In this document: piece after piece, positions 26,461 through 36,044 of the stretch | Layout of the letters: every line of letters begins with the position of its first letter | How positions within the stretch are numbered: the first letter of the stretch is position 1 | Origin: Treponema denticola | GTDB taxonomy: Bacteria > Spirochaetota > Spirochaetia > Treponematales > Treponemataceae | Assembly: GCF_024181405.1 (NCBI RefSeq) | Contig: NZ_CP051302.1 | Coordinates: 2,542,001 to 2,606,000 of the forward strand | Length of the DNA stretch: 64,000 bases | Direction: 5' to 3' | Made by a program: the position numbers and the translations under genes | The notes under the pieces: model-generated | What the model was told of the DNA's origin: nothing | Seen by the model: the letters and a program-made list of their open reading frames with translations, nothing else | Databases searched by the model: none

Positions 26461-28158
26461 ATGGCAAAAAAGGTTGTGATTGTAGGAGGCGTGGCAGGCG
26501 GGGCTTCAGTCGCTGCAAGAGTTAGACGCTTGGATGAAAATGCTGAAGTCATTATGTTTGAAAAAGGTCCCAATGTTTCTTTTTCAAATTGTGCCTTACC
26601 ATTTTTCTTGAGCAGAATTGTTCCCGAAAGCGAGAGTCTTGTTTTGATGAGCCCTGAACAGTTTAAAAAGCAATATAATATTATTGCAAAGACCTCTCAT
26701 GAGGTATTGGCTGTTGATTCGTTAAAAAAGACAGTTAAGGTAAAAGACTTAAATACCAGTAAGGAATTTGAAGAATCTTATGATGTTTTAGTTCTTTCTC
26801 CGGGAGCAGCTCCTGTGGTTCCGCGTTCTATAACGGGATATGATAAGCCTCATGTTTTTACCGTAAGGAATGTTGTTGACATTAAAAAGCTTGATGATTA
26901 TGTTAATGCCAATAATGTAAAAGATATTGCTGTTATAGGGGCAGGGTTTATCGGTATTGAGGTTGCCGAAAATTTTAAGCTTGCAGGTAAAAATGTTTCC
27001 CTCGTAGAAAAACTTCCGCAGGTAATGGCTCCATTCGATTATGATATGGCCCAAATTCTGCATAAAGAATTGTACGATAAGGGCGTAAACTTAGTTTTGG
27101 GTGACGGTATAAAAGAGATAGGCGACGGCTATATTATCCTTGAAAGCGGCAAAAAGCTTGATGCAGGGGCTGTTGTTCTGTCGTTGGGTGTCCGTCCTGA
27201 AGTTGCTTTAGCTCAAGGTGCAGGAGTAAAACTTGGAGATACGGGAGCTATTTTAGTAGATCATAATTACCGCACCAATGTAGATGACATTTATGCTGTA
27301 GGAGATGCTATCGAAGTAAGTCATTTTATAACAAGCAAAAAGACCAGGCTTACTCTTGCCGGCCCCGCACAAAGACAGGCCAGAGCAGCTGCAGATGATA
27401 TGTACGGTATTCCTCATAGAAACACGGGAGTTATCGGTTCTTCGGTTATCCAATGTTTTGATTATAATGCCGCATGTACGGGTCTCAATGAAAGAGAGTG
27501 TAAGGCACAGGGAATTAATTACGACTTTGTCTATGTTATTCCGGGAGATAAGGTAGGTCTTATGCCGGATGCTCACCCTCTTTTCTTTAAGCTGATTTTT
27601 GCCAAGCCTTCCGGTAAGATTTTAGGAGCACAAGCAATAGGAAAAGGAAATGTCGATAAGCGTATAGATGTTATAGCTTCATTTATTATGTTGGGCGGAA
27701 CTTTGGAAGACTTAAAAGAGTTGGAACTCTGCTACTCACCGATGTTCGGGACTGCAAAGGATATTGTTAATCATGCTGCTCTTGTAGGCTTAAATATTTT
27801 AAACGGAGTGTATAAGCAGGTTCCCGTTACAAAGGTAAGAGAGCTTGTAGAAAACAATGCTTTTATTGTTGACGTCCGCGAGCCCAAGGAATTTGAAGCG
27901 GGCCATCTTTTAAATGCCGTAAATATTCCTTTGAGTCAATTACGTGAAAGAATGGATGAGATTCCGAAAGATAAACCGGTATATGTACATTGCCGCTCAA
28001 GCCAGAGAAGCTACAATGCTCTTTGTGCTTTAAAAGGAAAAGGATATAAGAACATAGTAAATATTATGGGCTCATTTTTAGGTATAAGTGTTTATGAATA
28101 CTTTAATGACATTACTCAAAACCGAAAGCCGATAGTTACTAAGTATAATTTTAGATAG
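26461..28158 (+). CDS. CoA-disulfide reductase fused to rhodanese
   Basis: A 565-residue flavoenzyme of the CoADR-rhodanese type, which reduces CoA persulfide/disulfide or polysulfide with NAD(P)H. Residues 1-35 hold the FAD motif VIVGGVAGGASVAARVRR. The single redox Cys is in SFSNCALPFF (about 43). A second dinucleotide motif, GAGFIGIEVAENF, lies near 160. The C-terminal 95 residues are a rhodanese domain with active loop CRSSQRS, which carries sulfur as persulfide. It lies 22 bases after the cyclase pair behind AAGGAG, so it is in the same operon. Confidence 0.93.
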   Translation: MAKKVVIVGGVAGGASVAARVRRLDENAEVIMFEKGPNVSFSNCALPFFLSRIVPESESLVLMSPEQFKKQYNIIAKTSHEVLAVDSLKKTVKVKDLNTSKEFEESYDVLVLSPGAAPVVPRSITGYDKPHVFTVRNVVDIKKLDDYVNANNVKDIAVIGAGFIGIEVAENFKLAGKNVSLVEKLPQVMAPFDYDMAQILHKELYDKGVNLVLGDGIKEIGDGYIILESGKKLDAGAVVLSLGVRPEVALAQGAGVKLGDTGAILVDHNYRTNVDDIYAVGDAIEVSHFITSKKTRLTLAGPAQRQARAAADDMYGIPHRNTGVIGSSVIQCFDYNAACTGLNERECKAQGINYDFVYVIPGDKVGLMPDAHPLFFKLIFAKPSGKILGAQAIGKGNVDKRIDVIASFIMLGGTLEDLKELELCYSPMFGTAKDIVNHAALVGLNILNGVYKQVPVTKVRELVENNAFIVDVREPKEFEAGHLLNAVNIPLSQLRERMDEIPKDKPVYVHCRSSQRSYNALCALKGKGYKNIVNIMGSFLGISVYEYFNDITQNRKPIVTKYNFR

Positions 28159-28168
28159 GAAAAAGCTT

Positions 28169-29527
28169 TTGAAAGATAAAAAAATACCGGCAAAGGTAAA
28201 GGGGCTGTCAAAATTCGATGTTTTAAATCTTGTAATAGGATCTATTATCGGATGGGGTTCTTTTATTTTGCCGGGAACTCTTTTCTTACCTAATTCGGGG
28301 GTTATAAATACCGTCCTTGGTCTTTGCATAGGAGGCCTTTTTGTTATAGTAATACAAAAGTCTTATCAGGTTATGCTTAGCAATCATGTAGGCGAGGGCG
28401 GTGAATTTTCCTATACCTTGACAAATATGGGAAAGCTGCACGGTTTTGTTGTAGGCTGGTCATTGAGTCTTTGTTATTTGAGCATGATTCCTTTAAATGC
28501 AACAGCTTACGTTCTTATATTGCGTAAGATTTTCGGTAAAGTGATGCTATGGGGCTATATGTATGATTTCGGTCCGACAAGTGTCTACCTTGCCGATATT
28601 CTTATAGCCTCAGTTCCCATTATAGTTTTCACTCTAATCAATTTAAGAGGTCTTTCTTTAAGTTCAAAGATACAAAACATCATGAGCTCTGCACTTGTTC
28701 TTATTGTTATAATTTTATTTTTTATAATTTTGGGAAAAAGCGATTTGAAAGTCTTTTCCGATAATTATTTGGGCTATGATAAAATATCTTTGGCAAAAAC
28801 CGCATCGATAATAGCTATAATCCCTTTTTTGTTTGTGGGCTTTGATGTAGTTCCGCAAGTGTCCTGCGATTTGGGATTTGCTCCGGCTAAGACACATTTG
28901 CCTACGATTATTTCCATAATTTTCGGCATCTTGCTATATAGCCTTTTAAACATGATAGGAGCTTTGAGCTATGGCCCTGAAGAAGCTGCTAAGGTTGAGT
29001 GGGCGGTTGCTTCATCAGTAACGAGCAAGACCGGCTCTATAGGTTTTTTCTTTTTACTTATTGCAATTTTTTCGGCTGTTACCGGAGGTATAAACGGCTT
29101 TATGATAAGCAGCAGCAAATTGCTTGGTGCCTTGTCTAATGAAAAGCTTTCTCCGGCTTTTTTGGGTAAAAAGAACGATAAGAATTTATACCCGAATGCA
29201 ATTTTGTTTATTGCGGGCATAAGTTTAATAGGACCGTGGATAGGACGAGAAGTAATTATTTTGATTGTGGATATGGCCTCCGTGTTGGCCGCCTTGGCTT
29301 ATACCTATGTGGGTATAATAGGAATTAGAAAAGGTAGAAATTTATTTGAAAAAACGATGTGTGCTTTTTCGGGTCTTATAGGTTTGATATTTATAGGCCT
29401 TCTTTTAATTCCGGGTTCACCGGCACAGTTGACAAAGGGTTCAATGTTTTTTTTGATAGCTTGGACGCTGCTGGGTTTTCTATTTTATAGATTCGGTACC
29501 CTCCGAAAAGAAAAAAGTACAGAGTAG
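28169..29527 (+). CDS. APC-superfamily permease
   Basis: A 452-residue protein with about 12 membrane segments, starting at a TTG with AGGA upstream, 10 bases after the reductase. The first helix carries the APC-type unwound motif IGSIIGWGSFILPG, and GEGGEFSY follows. These transporters usually move amino acids or amines. Lying between a CoA-persulfide reductase and a YeeE/YedE sulfur transporter, it may import a sulfur amino acid such as cysteine; this is inferred from context only. Confidence 0.85.
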   Translation: MKDKKIPAKVKGLSKFDVLNLVIGSIIGWGSFILPGTLFLPNSGVINTVLGLCIGGLFVIVIQKSYQVMLSNHVGEGGEFSYTLTNMGKLHGFVVGWSLSLCYLSMIPLNATAYVLILRKIFGKVMLWGYMYDFGPTSVYLADILIASVPIIVFTLINLRGLSLSSKIQNIMSSALVLIVIILFFIILGKSDLKVFSDNYLGYDKISLAKTASIIAIIPFLFVGFDVVPQVSCDLGFAPAKTHLPTIISIIFGILLYSLLNMIGALSYGPEEAAKVEWAVASSVTSKTGSIGFFFLLIAIFSAVTGGINGFMISSSKLLGALSNEKLSPAFLGKKNDKNLYPNAILFIAGISLIGPWIGREVIILIVDMASVLAALAYTYVGIIGIRKGRNLFEKTMCAFSGLIGLIFIGLLLIPGSPAQLTKGSMFFLIAWTLLGFLFYRFGTLRKEKSTE

Positions 29528-29544
29528 TTTATAAGGAGTTTTGT

Positions 29545-30801
29545 ATGAAAAAAATCGAAAACATTATCGGTTTTGCAGTGCTGATTTTAAGCATTGTTTT
29601 GGGTTCCGTTTTATTAAAGACGGATATGTTATTTTTTAGATGGGTTATAGGAATAGCCTTAGGCTATGTTTTAACCCGTTCATTGTTCGGCTTTGCAGGA
29701 AGTGTAAACAGAGCATATCGAACAGGCTCTACCAAACTTATGAGAGCTTTGATGCTGATGTTTGTAATTTCTGCAATTCTCACTTCTGCCTTTCTTATTT
29801 TTGGAGATGTTAAAAACTATGACCTTTGGATTAACCCTATCAACTTAGGTCTAATTTTAGGAGGACTCCTATTCGGTTTCGGAATGAGCTATTCCTCTTG
29901 CTGTGCAACAGGAACTCTTACGGACTTGGTTACAGGTTTACCCAGAGCCCTTATTACTCTTTTATTTTTCGGAATAGGTGTTTTTGTAGGCCTTCCCATA
30001 CAGGCTAAACAGTCATGGATCAAAGATTCATTATTTAAAAGCGGAACAGGCAGCGGTGTTTTTATACCCGATTGGTTTGCTTCAAATGGAAAGGGCGGAT
30101 ATTTAGGAGCTATCATTGTAACAGCCATATTTGCCGGTATTGTTGTCGTAATTTCATATATGTATGAAAGTAAAAGGAAAAAGCAAAATAAATACTCCGG
30201 CGTAGGTTCCGAAAAAGAGCAGGACGCAGTAAAAGAACTTGATACACATAACTATAAATTTTTTAGTGCAACAACTTATAAAAAACTTTTTGTTGAACCG
30301 TGGTCTTTAACTATGGGGGCTGTTTTACTTTCTGTTTTGTTTACTCTTTTGATGGGTGTTACAAAGGAAGGTTGGGGAGCCTCAACTCCTTTTGGTTTTT
30401 GGTTTGGAAGACTGCTAAAGTTTTTCGGTATGAGTGTTGATTCCATTGTTGCTTTTACCGGAGGTAAACCGAAGCCCTATACAATGCCCTTCTTTGAGCA
30501 TCCGGTTTTCGTTCAAAACATAGGTATTGTGGCCGGTACCGCAATATGTCTTTTTCTTGCAGGAAGTTTTACGAAAAGCTTTACATCGGAGTTAAAAATT
30601 AGGGTAAAAGACGTTATAGTTTTTGCAATCGGCGGTTTTGCGATGGGCTTTGGAACAAGGCTTTCAAACGGATGTAATGTCGGAGCCTTGTATACTCCAA
30701 TTGCAAACTTTTCACTTTCAGGATGGATATTTTTAATTTGTCTTGTCGGCGGAGGTTTTTTAGGAAACTATACCTTAAAGCTGATTAATAAAAAGAAATA
30801 A
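29545..30801 (+). CDS. YeeE/YedE-family sulfur transporter
   Basis: A 418-residue membrane protein made of two homologous halves of about 4-5 helices. Each half has a conserved Cys motif: GMSYSSCCATGTL near 113-125 and GTRLSNGCNVGALY near 370-383. In the thiosulfate transporter TsuA, such Cys residues relay the ion through the membrane. With the upstream rhodanese-reductase it suggests uptake of thiosulfate or another sulfane-sulfur compound and its reduction. Selenium transport by related YedE proteins is the main alternative. It is the last gene of the operon, with a terminator 7 bases on. Confidence 0.9.
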   Translation: MKKIENIIGFAVLILSIVLGSVLLKTDMLFFRWVIGIALGYVLTRSLFGFAGSVNRAYRTGSTKLMRALMLMFVISAILTSAFLIFGDVKNYDLWINPINLGLILGGLLFGFGMSYSSCCATGTLTDLVTGLPRALITLLFFGIGVFVGLPIQAKQSWIKDSLFKSGTGSGVFIPDWFASNGKGGYLGAIIVTAIFAGIVVVISYMYESKRKKQNKYSGVGSEKEQDAVKELDTHNYKFFSATTYKKLFVEPWSLTMGAVLLSVLFTLLMGVTKEGWGASTPFGFWFGRLLKFFGMSVDSIVAFTGGKPKPYTMPFFEHPVFVQNIGIVAGTAICLFLAGSFTKSFTSELKIRVKDVIVFAIGGFAMGFGTRLSNGCNVGALYTPIANFSLSGWIFLICLVGGGFLGNYTLKLINKKK

Positions 30802-30807
30802 GTTTAA

Positions 30808-30845
30808 AAAGAACCTCGAAGAAGCTCTGCTTTTCGAGGTTCTTT
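30808..30845. terminator. Bidirectional terminator between convergent operons
   Basis: A perfect 13-bp stem AAAGAACCTCGAA (30808-30820) with TTCGAGGTTCTTT (30833-30845). A/T runs at both feet let it end the sulfur operon rightward and the YihY operon leftward. Confidence 0.85.
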
Positions 30846-30850
30846 AAATT

Positions 30851-32158
30851 TCAGTTTTGGTCTATTAAAGATTCGGCTAAAATTTTTAAAGCCTGCCTTG
30901 AAACATTTCCGTCGATTGAAATTGCTTCTAAAAAAATATTTTCCGGAACAACGGCTAAAAGACAGTCCGTTACTGCAACAGCCGTACCCGTCCTCTTTCC
31001 GTTTAAAAGACATGCAAACTCTCCAAACAGGTCTCCTTTTTCCAAATCTAAAATTTTATTTGATGTTGTAACCCTTACTGAGCCTTCTATTATGTAGTAA
31101 ATATCGCTTGATATATCTTCGTAGTAAAATATTACCTCACCGGCTTTTACTTCGATAGCTTTTTTTCTATATTCCTTGGGAGGTTCTATAAAAAGATGTC
31201 TTAAAAGCTGATTAAAAAAACCGGGAGCATCTTCTTTTGGGAGCCTATAAAGCTGTGAAATAATAAAGCTGTTAAAAAACTGATTTACATACATAAACTG
31301 TGCAAAAAAAACAAAGAAGAAAAAGAAAAACCAGACTTGAATTAAGACGAGTATTACGTTTGTAAAAAGTCCGTATACAAATGTAAATTTAACTGTAGAC
31401 CTAAAAAAAATAAAAAATATCTTTACAAAATAATAAGATAGAGTACAGGCTGCGGATGAAAGAAAAGCCGTTTTAAAAGAGGGCTTTATGGGCGGCATCA
31501 AATAATATATCAAACAGACAAATAGCTGCATAAAAATGACGGGAATAAATCTAAATAGATTTCTTAAAAGACTGAATAAGTTCGGTGAAAAAACAGGCTG
31601 AGCAAAATCACTTCTAAATACCGCAGAACCCGTTATTAAAAATATAAATAAAAAAACAAGCAGGATGACAACAATTATTTCGCCTAGAATAACTATAAGG
31701 CTGGTTTTTAAAGGTGTTATTTTTATTTTCTTACGGTATACTTTTCTGATTGAATGCTGAATGGTTGCAAAAAAACGTCTGGCCATCCATAAAACAAAAA
31801 TCAAAACAATGAACTCAAAAAAAGAGAAACTATTTACATTCAATAAAAAATGGAAAAACCTGTCAAGATTAACCGTGTTTTGAAAAATTGAAAGCGCTCT
31901 GATGGCTTCTTTTATTTGCTGAGGACTTTGTTTTAAGACACGGAGTAAAATAGTTAATGTCAAAATAAAAATAGGAAGAGCGGACATTAAAAAATTATAT
32001 GCACCTGCTGCTGCAGTAGTCAAAAGATCATTATTTACAAAACTTACAATCGTGATATATATTTTTTGGTTAAAGTCATAGATTCCTTTTTTTTGTTCTT
32101 GAACAACTCTTTCATACCAAGCTAAAAATTTCTGACTATTGCTTTTTTCTTTTTTCAA
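30851..32158 (-). CDS. YihY/BrkB membrane protein fused to cyclic-nucleotide-binding domain
   Basis: A 435-residue protein. Residues 35-310 form the six-helix YihY/BrkB module (AAAGAYNFLMSALPIF near 59, a variant of the usual family motif). Residues about 325-430 are a cyclic-nucleotide-binding domain, with VKAGEVIFYYEDISSDIYYI and the phosphate cassette FGEFACLLNGKRTGTAVA, including the conserved Glu and Arg that hold the cyclic phosphate. YihY proteins normally lack this domain. The fusion suggests membrane transport or permeability gated by cAMP or cGMP. It is the third gene after a histidine kinase and response regulator. Confidence 0.9.
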   Translation of the reverse strand: MKKEKSNSQKFLAWYERVVQEQKKGIYDFNQKIYITIVSFVNNDLLTTAAAGAYNFLMSALPIFILTLTILLRVLKQSPQQIKEAIRALSIFQNTVNLDRFFHFLLNVNSFSFFEFIVLIFVLWMARRFFATIQHSIRKVYRKKIKITPLKTSLIVILGEIIVVILLVFLFIFLITGSAVFRSDFAQPVFSPNLFSLLRNLFRFIPVIFMQLFVCLIYYLMPPIKPSFKTAFLSSAACTLSYYFVKIFFIFFRSTVKFTFVYGLFTNVILVLIQVWFFFFFFVFFAQFMYVNQFFNSFIISQLYRLPKEDAPGFFNQLLRHLFIEPPKEYRKKAIEVKAGEVIFYYEDISSDIYYIIEGSVRVTTSNKILDLEKGDLFGEFACLLNGKRTGTAVAVTDCLLAVVPENIFLEAISIDGNVSRQALKILAESLIDQN

Positions 32159-32169
32159 TCAAGGTTCTC

Positions 32170-32775
32170 CTATTTTGTATAATAATATACGACTAATTGT
32201 GTTCTGTCCCTTAAATTCAGTTTTTCGAGTATGGAAGAAACATAATTGCGGACAGTTCCTTCACTTAAACTAAGTCGGCTTGCTATTTCTTTATTATTAA
32301 GCCCATCTGCAACCAATTCCAAAATATCGGTTTCTCTATCGTTTAAATCTTCTTTAAATTGAGAGCGGGCCGGTTTTGTTTGAGGGATTTTTGATATTAT
32401 CTCCGAATCAAATACAATGCTCCCTGCACCGACTGCGTTTAATGCAGGCACCAAAGAATCTATATTTTGTTTTAATATATACCCTTTACATCCGAAATTG
32501 ATGGCTTTTGTAATATATTCTTCATCGTTAAAAGTTGTAAGCAATAATATTTTTGCATCGCTATGTTCGGCTAGAATTTTTTCGCTTGCTTCTATTCCGG
32601 TCATATTTTGCATTCTGATATCCATTAAAAGAATATCCGGTTTGTATTCGTTGAATAAGGATATAGCTTCGCTTCCATTTGAGCCGGTGGCAATAATATT
32701 GAAACCGTTGGCTTTTAATATTGTCTTTAAAGAGGAAACTACAAGACAATCATCATCAACTATTATTATCTTCAT
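32170..32775 (-). CDS. NarL/FixJ-type response regulator
   Basis: A 201-residue two-component regulator. The receiver domain (1-120) has the acidic pocket DDD (residues 7-9), phospho-acceptor Asp in LLMDIRM (about 52) and Lys in LKQN. The LuxR-type helix-turn-helix (about 140-200) reads DRETDILELVADGLNNKEIA and then LSLSEGTVRNYVSSIL. It overlaps the kinase gene by 20 bases and lies 11 bases before the YihY fusion, its most obvious target. Confidence 0.95.
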   Translation of the reverse strand: MKIIIVDDDCLVVSSLKTILKANGFNIIATGSNGSEAISLFNEYKPDILLMDIRMQNMTGIEASEKILAEHSDAKILLLTTFNDEEYITKAINFGCKGYILKQNIDSLVPALNAVGAGSIVFDSEIISKIPQTKPARSQFKEDLNDRETDILELVADGLNNKEIASRLSLSEGTVRNYVSSILEKLNLRDRTQLVVYYYTK

Positions 32776-33895
32776 TGCATTTATCCTTTATTTTTGGAAA
32801 TATGATATGGGTTTTAAATCCGTTTTCGGAATAAAATTTAATTATGCCTCTATGTTTTTCTACAAGGTCGGCTATAACCTTTAAACCTATTCCATAATTT
32901 AGATTTCTGATTTGTTTTCCTGAAAAGCCTCGCCCATTATCTTTTATTATAAGAGAGTAAAAGCCAATGTGTTCAAGTACGCTCAGATTCAATTCGCTTG
33001 CTCCGCTGTGCTTGATGGTGTTTGAAAGGCTTTCTTTTACTATTGAAAAGATATCATATTTTAGCTCATAGGGTATAGAGTCTACCTTATATGTTAATTG
33101 TATTTTAATTTTTTTTGTGTTTTCAACAAGTTCTTCCAAACCTGTTTGTAAATTAAAAGAATCATTGTGCATATTATGAAGACATTCTCTTATTTCAGTC
33201 ATACCGTTTTCTAAAGAATTTTGTAAAATATTTAAGCTGTCTTTTACTTCTTGTTGGTTTGAAACATATTTTAGTGCATTCACCTGTAAAATACCGGCAC
33301 TAAGTGTATGCCCTATGGAGTTATGAAGACTTCCTGAAATTCTGTTCCGTTCGGCGAGGATTAAAACTTCAGCATTTTTTAAAACCTCGTTTTCTAAAAT
33401 TCGTTCCCTTTTTTCCGAATTAATTTTACTTTCGGCAAGTTTATCTTTTAGTCCGGTTACTTCCAATGTTTTAAGTAGATAGTTTTCTTTAACACCCGAA
33501 TAGAAGAATATAATCAAAGTAAACAGAAAGAAAATAAGATCGAAATTAAAAAATACGCACAATAAGGGAAGAAATTTAAAAATAAGGGAAATGTAGTTTT
33601 TTTGAATTTCTTCGGCTTCTAAATTCATAGCGATAAAAACGGGAGAAAAAAATTCAAGATTTCTATTGAATGCTGCTGTAAATATGACAAAAACGATAAA
33701 AATAAAAGGCTTTATATTACTGCGTATCATACCGCTCCATAGCCCTATAGAAAAAAATATTATAAAGTAGGGAATAACTATAAACGATCCTGTTTTAGAA
33801 AATACAAAAAGAGAAGAAAAAAGAACTATCAAAAAATTTTCTAAAAATAAAAGCATATAATTACAGAGCTCTCTATTAAAATATCTACCGTTCAT
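32756..33895 (-). CDS. NarX/LiaS-type sensor histidine kinase
   Basis: A 379-residue kinase. About five membrane segments in residues 10-140, with almost no external loops, suggest sensing within the membrane. The HisKA_3 phosphorylation site is RNRISGSLHNSIGHTL; the residue after the His is Asn where Asp is more usual. The ATPase domain has the N box KESLSNTIKHSGAS, G1 DNGRGF and G2 NYGIGL. It pairs with the overlapping response regulator. Its start is 115 bases from the divergent M20 gene. Confidence 0.93.
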   Translation of the reverse strand: MNGRYFNRELCNYMLLFLENFLIVLFSSLFVFSKTGSFIVIPYFIIFFSIGLWSGMIRSNIKPFIFIVFVIFTAAFNRNLEFFSPVFIAMNLEAEEIQKNYISLIFKFLPLLCVFFNFDLIFFLFTLIIFFYSGVKENYLLKTLEVTGLKDKLAESKINSEKRERILENEVLKNAEVLILAERNRISGSLHNSIGHTLSAGILQVNALKYVSNQQEVKDSLNILQNSLENGMTEIRECLHNMHNDSFNLQTGLEELVENTKKIKIQLTYKVDSIPYELKYDIFSIVKESLSNTIKHSGASELNLSVLEHIGFYSLIIKDNGRGFSGKQIRNLNYGIGLKVIADLVEKHRGIIKFYSENGFKTHIIFPKIKDKCNEDNNS

Positions 33896-33943
33896 TAAGT
33901 ATAAAGGAAAAGGTTAAAAAAATCAATAAAGAAAAAATTAGTG

Positions 33944-33972
33944 TTGACTTTTACAAAAGACTATGCAATACT
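33944..33972 (+). promoter_or_regulatory. Probable promoter of the M20/DUF3100 operon
   Basis: TTGACT (33944-33949), 17 bases, then AATACT (33967-33972) with an extended -10 TGC just before it. The transcript would begin about 30 bases before the ATG at 34010. The -10 is weak, so confidence is moderate. Confidence 0.45.
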
Positions 33973-34009
33973 TTATTATACAATTTACATAAGGGGGTTT
34001 AATTTAAAT

Positions 34010-35212
34010 ATGTATAATATAATTGATTTGGTCAAACAAAAAGAAGCTAAGATTATTCAAATTAGGAGGGACCTGCATCAGATTCCCGAATTGGAATTAT
34101 CCCTTCCAAAAACTGTGGACTATGTTTGTAAGCAGCTTGATGCTCTGCAAATACCCTATCATAAACTTGTCAACGGGAATGCTATTGTTGCCATCATTGA
34201 GGGAAAAGAAAAGGGCAAATGTATAGCAATTAGAGCCGATATGGATGCCTTGCCTATAAAAGAAAATACGGGGCTAAGTTTTGCCTCAAAACATGAGGGC
34301 TGTATGCATGCCTGCGGCCATGACGGGCACATGGCTATGGCTCTTGGAGCCTGTATGGTGCTTAAGGAACTGTCATCTGAATTTAAAGGCTGTGTAAAAA
34401 TTCTTTTTCAACCGGGAGAGGAGTATCCCGGAGGAGCCCTCCCCATGATTGAAGAAGGCTGTATGGAAAATCCAAAGGTTGATGCCGTAATAGGCCTTCA
34501 TGCAGGTTATATTTATCCGGGTGTTGAAAAGGGAAAGATAGGTGCATGTAAAGGGCCTTTTTTTGCCGCAGCCGATAAATTCAAGATTATCGTAAAGGGA
34601 TATGGCGCTCATGGGGCTTATCCGCATCTTTCGGTAGATCCTGTTCCCATAGCTTGTGAAATAGTTTCCGGTTTACAAAAGATTATAAGCCGTGAGCTTC
34701 CCCCAACTTCTCACGCCCTGATTTCCGTAGGACAAATACATGGCGGATCCGCTTTTAATATCATACCCGAGGAAGTTTTTATTGAAGGAACGGTGCGTTC
34801 TGCTGATGAAAATGAACGCAGCTTCATTGCAAAAAGGATTGAAGATCTTGCTTCGGGTATTTCAAAATCTTACAGGGCCGAAGCAAAAACGGTTTATGAT
34901 TTTAGGTATCCTGTTTTGCTAAATGATAAAGGTTTTACGGAATTTTTTATTGAAAGTACAAGAGAAATTTTGGGAGAAGATTCTATTCACGAAATTTCAG
35001 TGCCTACAATGGCCGGTGAAGATATGGCATATTTTTTGCAAAAAGCTCCGGGTACGTTTTTTGTCTTGTCCAATCCTATAATACAGAATGACGGTAGTAT
35101 TTATCCTCACCACTCAGATAAATTTGATATGGATGAAAGTTTATTTTATAAGGGTACCTCAGCTGTGCTGGCTACCGTTTTAAAATATTTAGATTTAGGA
35201 GGTTTAAAATGA
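34010..35212 (+). CDS. M20-family metal-dependent amidohydrolase
   Basis: A 400-residue cytoplasmic hydrolase of the amino-acylase/IAA-amino-acid hydrolase group. The start is the ATG at 34010 behind AAGGGGG, not an in-frame start farther upstream that would overlap the promoter. Motifs: RADMDALPI, the metal-binding CMHACGHDGHMA, QPGEEYPGGA with the catalytic Glu pair, and MAGEDMAYF near the end. It removes acyl groups from N-acyl amino acids or similar amides. It overlaps the DUF3100 gene by 4 bases, so the membrane proteins downstream may import its substrate. Confidence 0.92.
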   Translation: MYNIIDLVKQKEAKIIQIRRDLHQIPELELSLPKTVDYVCKQLDALQIPYHKLVNGNAIVAIIEGKEKGKCIAIRADMDALPIKENTGLSFASKHEGCMHACGHDGHMAMALGACMVLKELSSEFKGCVKILFQPGEEYPGGALPMIEEGCMENPKVDAVIGLHAGYIYPGVEKGKIGACKGPFFAAADKFKIIVKGYGAHGAYPHLSVDPVPIACEIVSGLQKIISRELPPTSHALISVGQIHGGSAFNIIPEEVFIEGTVRSADENERSFIAKRIEDLASGISKSYRAEAKTVYDFRYPVLLNDKGFTEFFIESTREILGEDSIHEISVPTMAGEDMAYFLQKAPGTFFVLSNPIIQNDGSIYPHHSDKFDMDESLFYKGTSAVLATVLKYLDLGGLK

Positions 35213-36030
35213 AGAATATACGATTACACCTAACAGTTCTTGTTTTGGTTGTTATTTCGGAATTCATCGGAAAGTTTGCATTTAAGGTTGGAATAGGAAC
35301 AATCGTTCTATTACCGATGCTTTATGCTTTAATTCTCGGTATTTTAACAACATTGAAAAAAGTTAAAATATCCGGAGAAAAAGAGATTAAAGATGCAGGA
35401 AGTCTTATAAGTATTACTCTTATGCTTTTGATGGCTAAGTATGGAACAACCATTGGCCCCAGCATCTTGACAATTCTAAAAGCAAGTCCGGCTCTTATTT
35501 TGCAGGAATTTGGAAATTTAGGAACAGTTATTTTAGGAGTTCCTATTGCCGTATTACTCGGCCTTAAACGGGAAGCCATAGGCGGAGCGCATTCAATTTC
35601 ACGAGAGCCTAATGTTGCCATTGTTGCAGAGAGGTATGGTCTAAACTCCCCTGAAGGTGAAGGAGTATTAGGCGTTTATCTTGTTGGAACAGTGTTTGGT
35701 ACAATATTCATAGGACTAATGGCCAGTATTTTAGCTTCAGCTACATTTTTACATCCTTATGCTCTTGCTATGGCATCAGGTGTAGGTTCTGCTTCTATGA
35801 TGACGGCCTCAGTCGGTTCTCTTATAGAGTTATTCCCTGAGCTGGCAGAAAATATTAAGGCTTTTGGAGCTGCGAGTAACTTACTTTCAGGCTTAGACGG
35901 AGTTTATATGTCTATATTCCTTGCTTTGCCTTTTTCGGAATGGTTGTTTAAAAAATGTTATAAGATGAAATATCATCAAGAACCGCCTCTTCCGTCAGTT
36001 CCGGCTGAACTTAGTGATAATTCAAAATAA
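35209..36030 (+). CDS. DUF3100 membrane protein
   Basis: A 273-residue protein with about eight membrane segments, of the DUF3100 family (ISREPNVAIVAERYGL, GVGSASMMTASVGSL). The family has no proven function. Its start overlaps the stop of the M20 hydrolase (ATGA), and a 98-residue membrane protein follows. The arrangement suggests a two-subunit transporter for the hydrolase substrate, an inference from context. Confidence 0.85.
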   Translation: MKNIRLHLTVLVLVVISEFIGKFAFKVGIGTIVLLPMLYALILGILTTLKKVKISGEKEIKDAGSLISITLMLLMAKYGTTIGPSILTILKASPALILQEFGNLGTVILGVPIAVLLGLKREAIGGAHSISREPNVAIVAERYGLNSPEGEGVLGVYLVGTVFGTIFIGLMASILASATFLHPYALAMASGVGSASMMTASVGSLIELFPELAENIKAFGAASNLLSGLDGVYMSIFLALPFSEWLFKKCYKMKYHQEPPLPSVPAELSDNSK

Positions 36031-36044
36031 GGAGGCTTTTGTAT

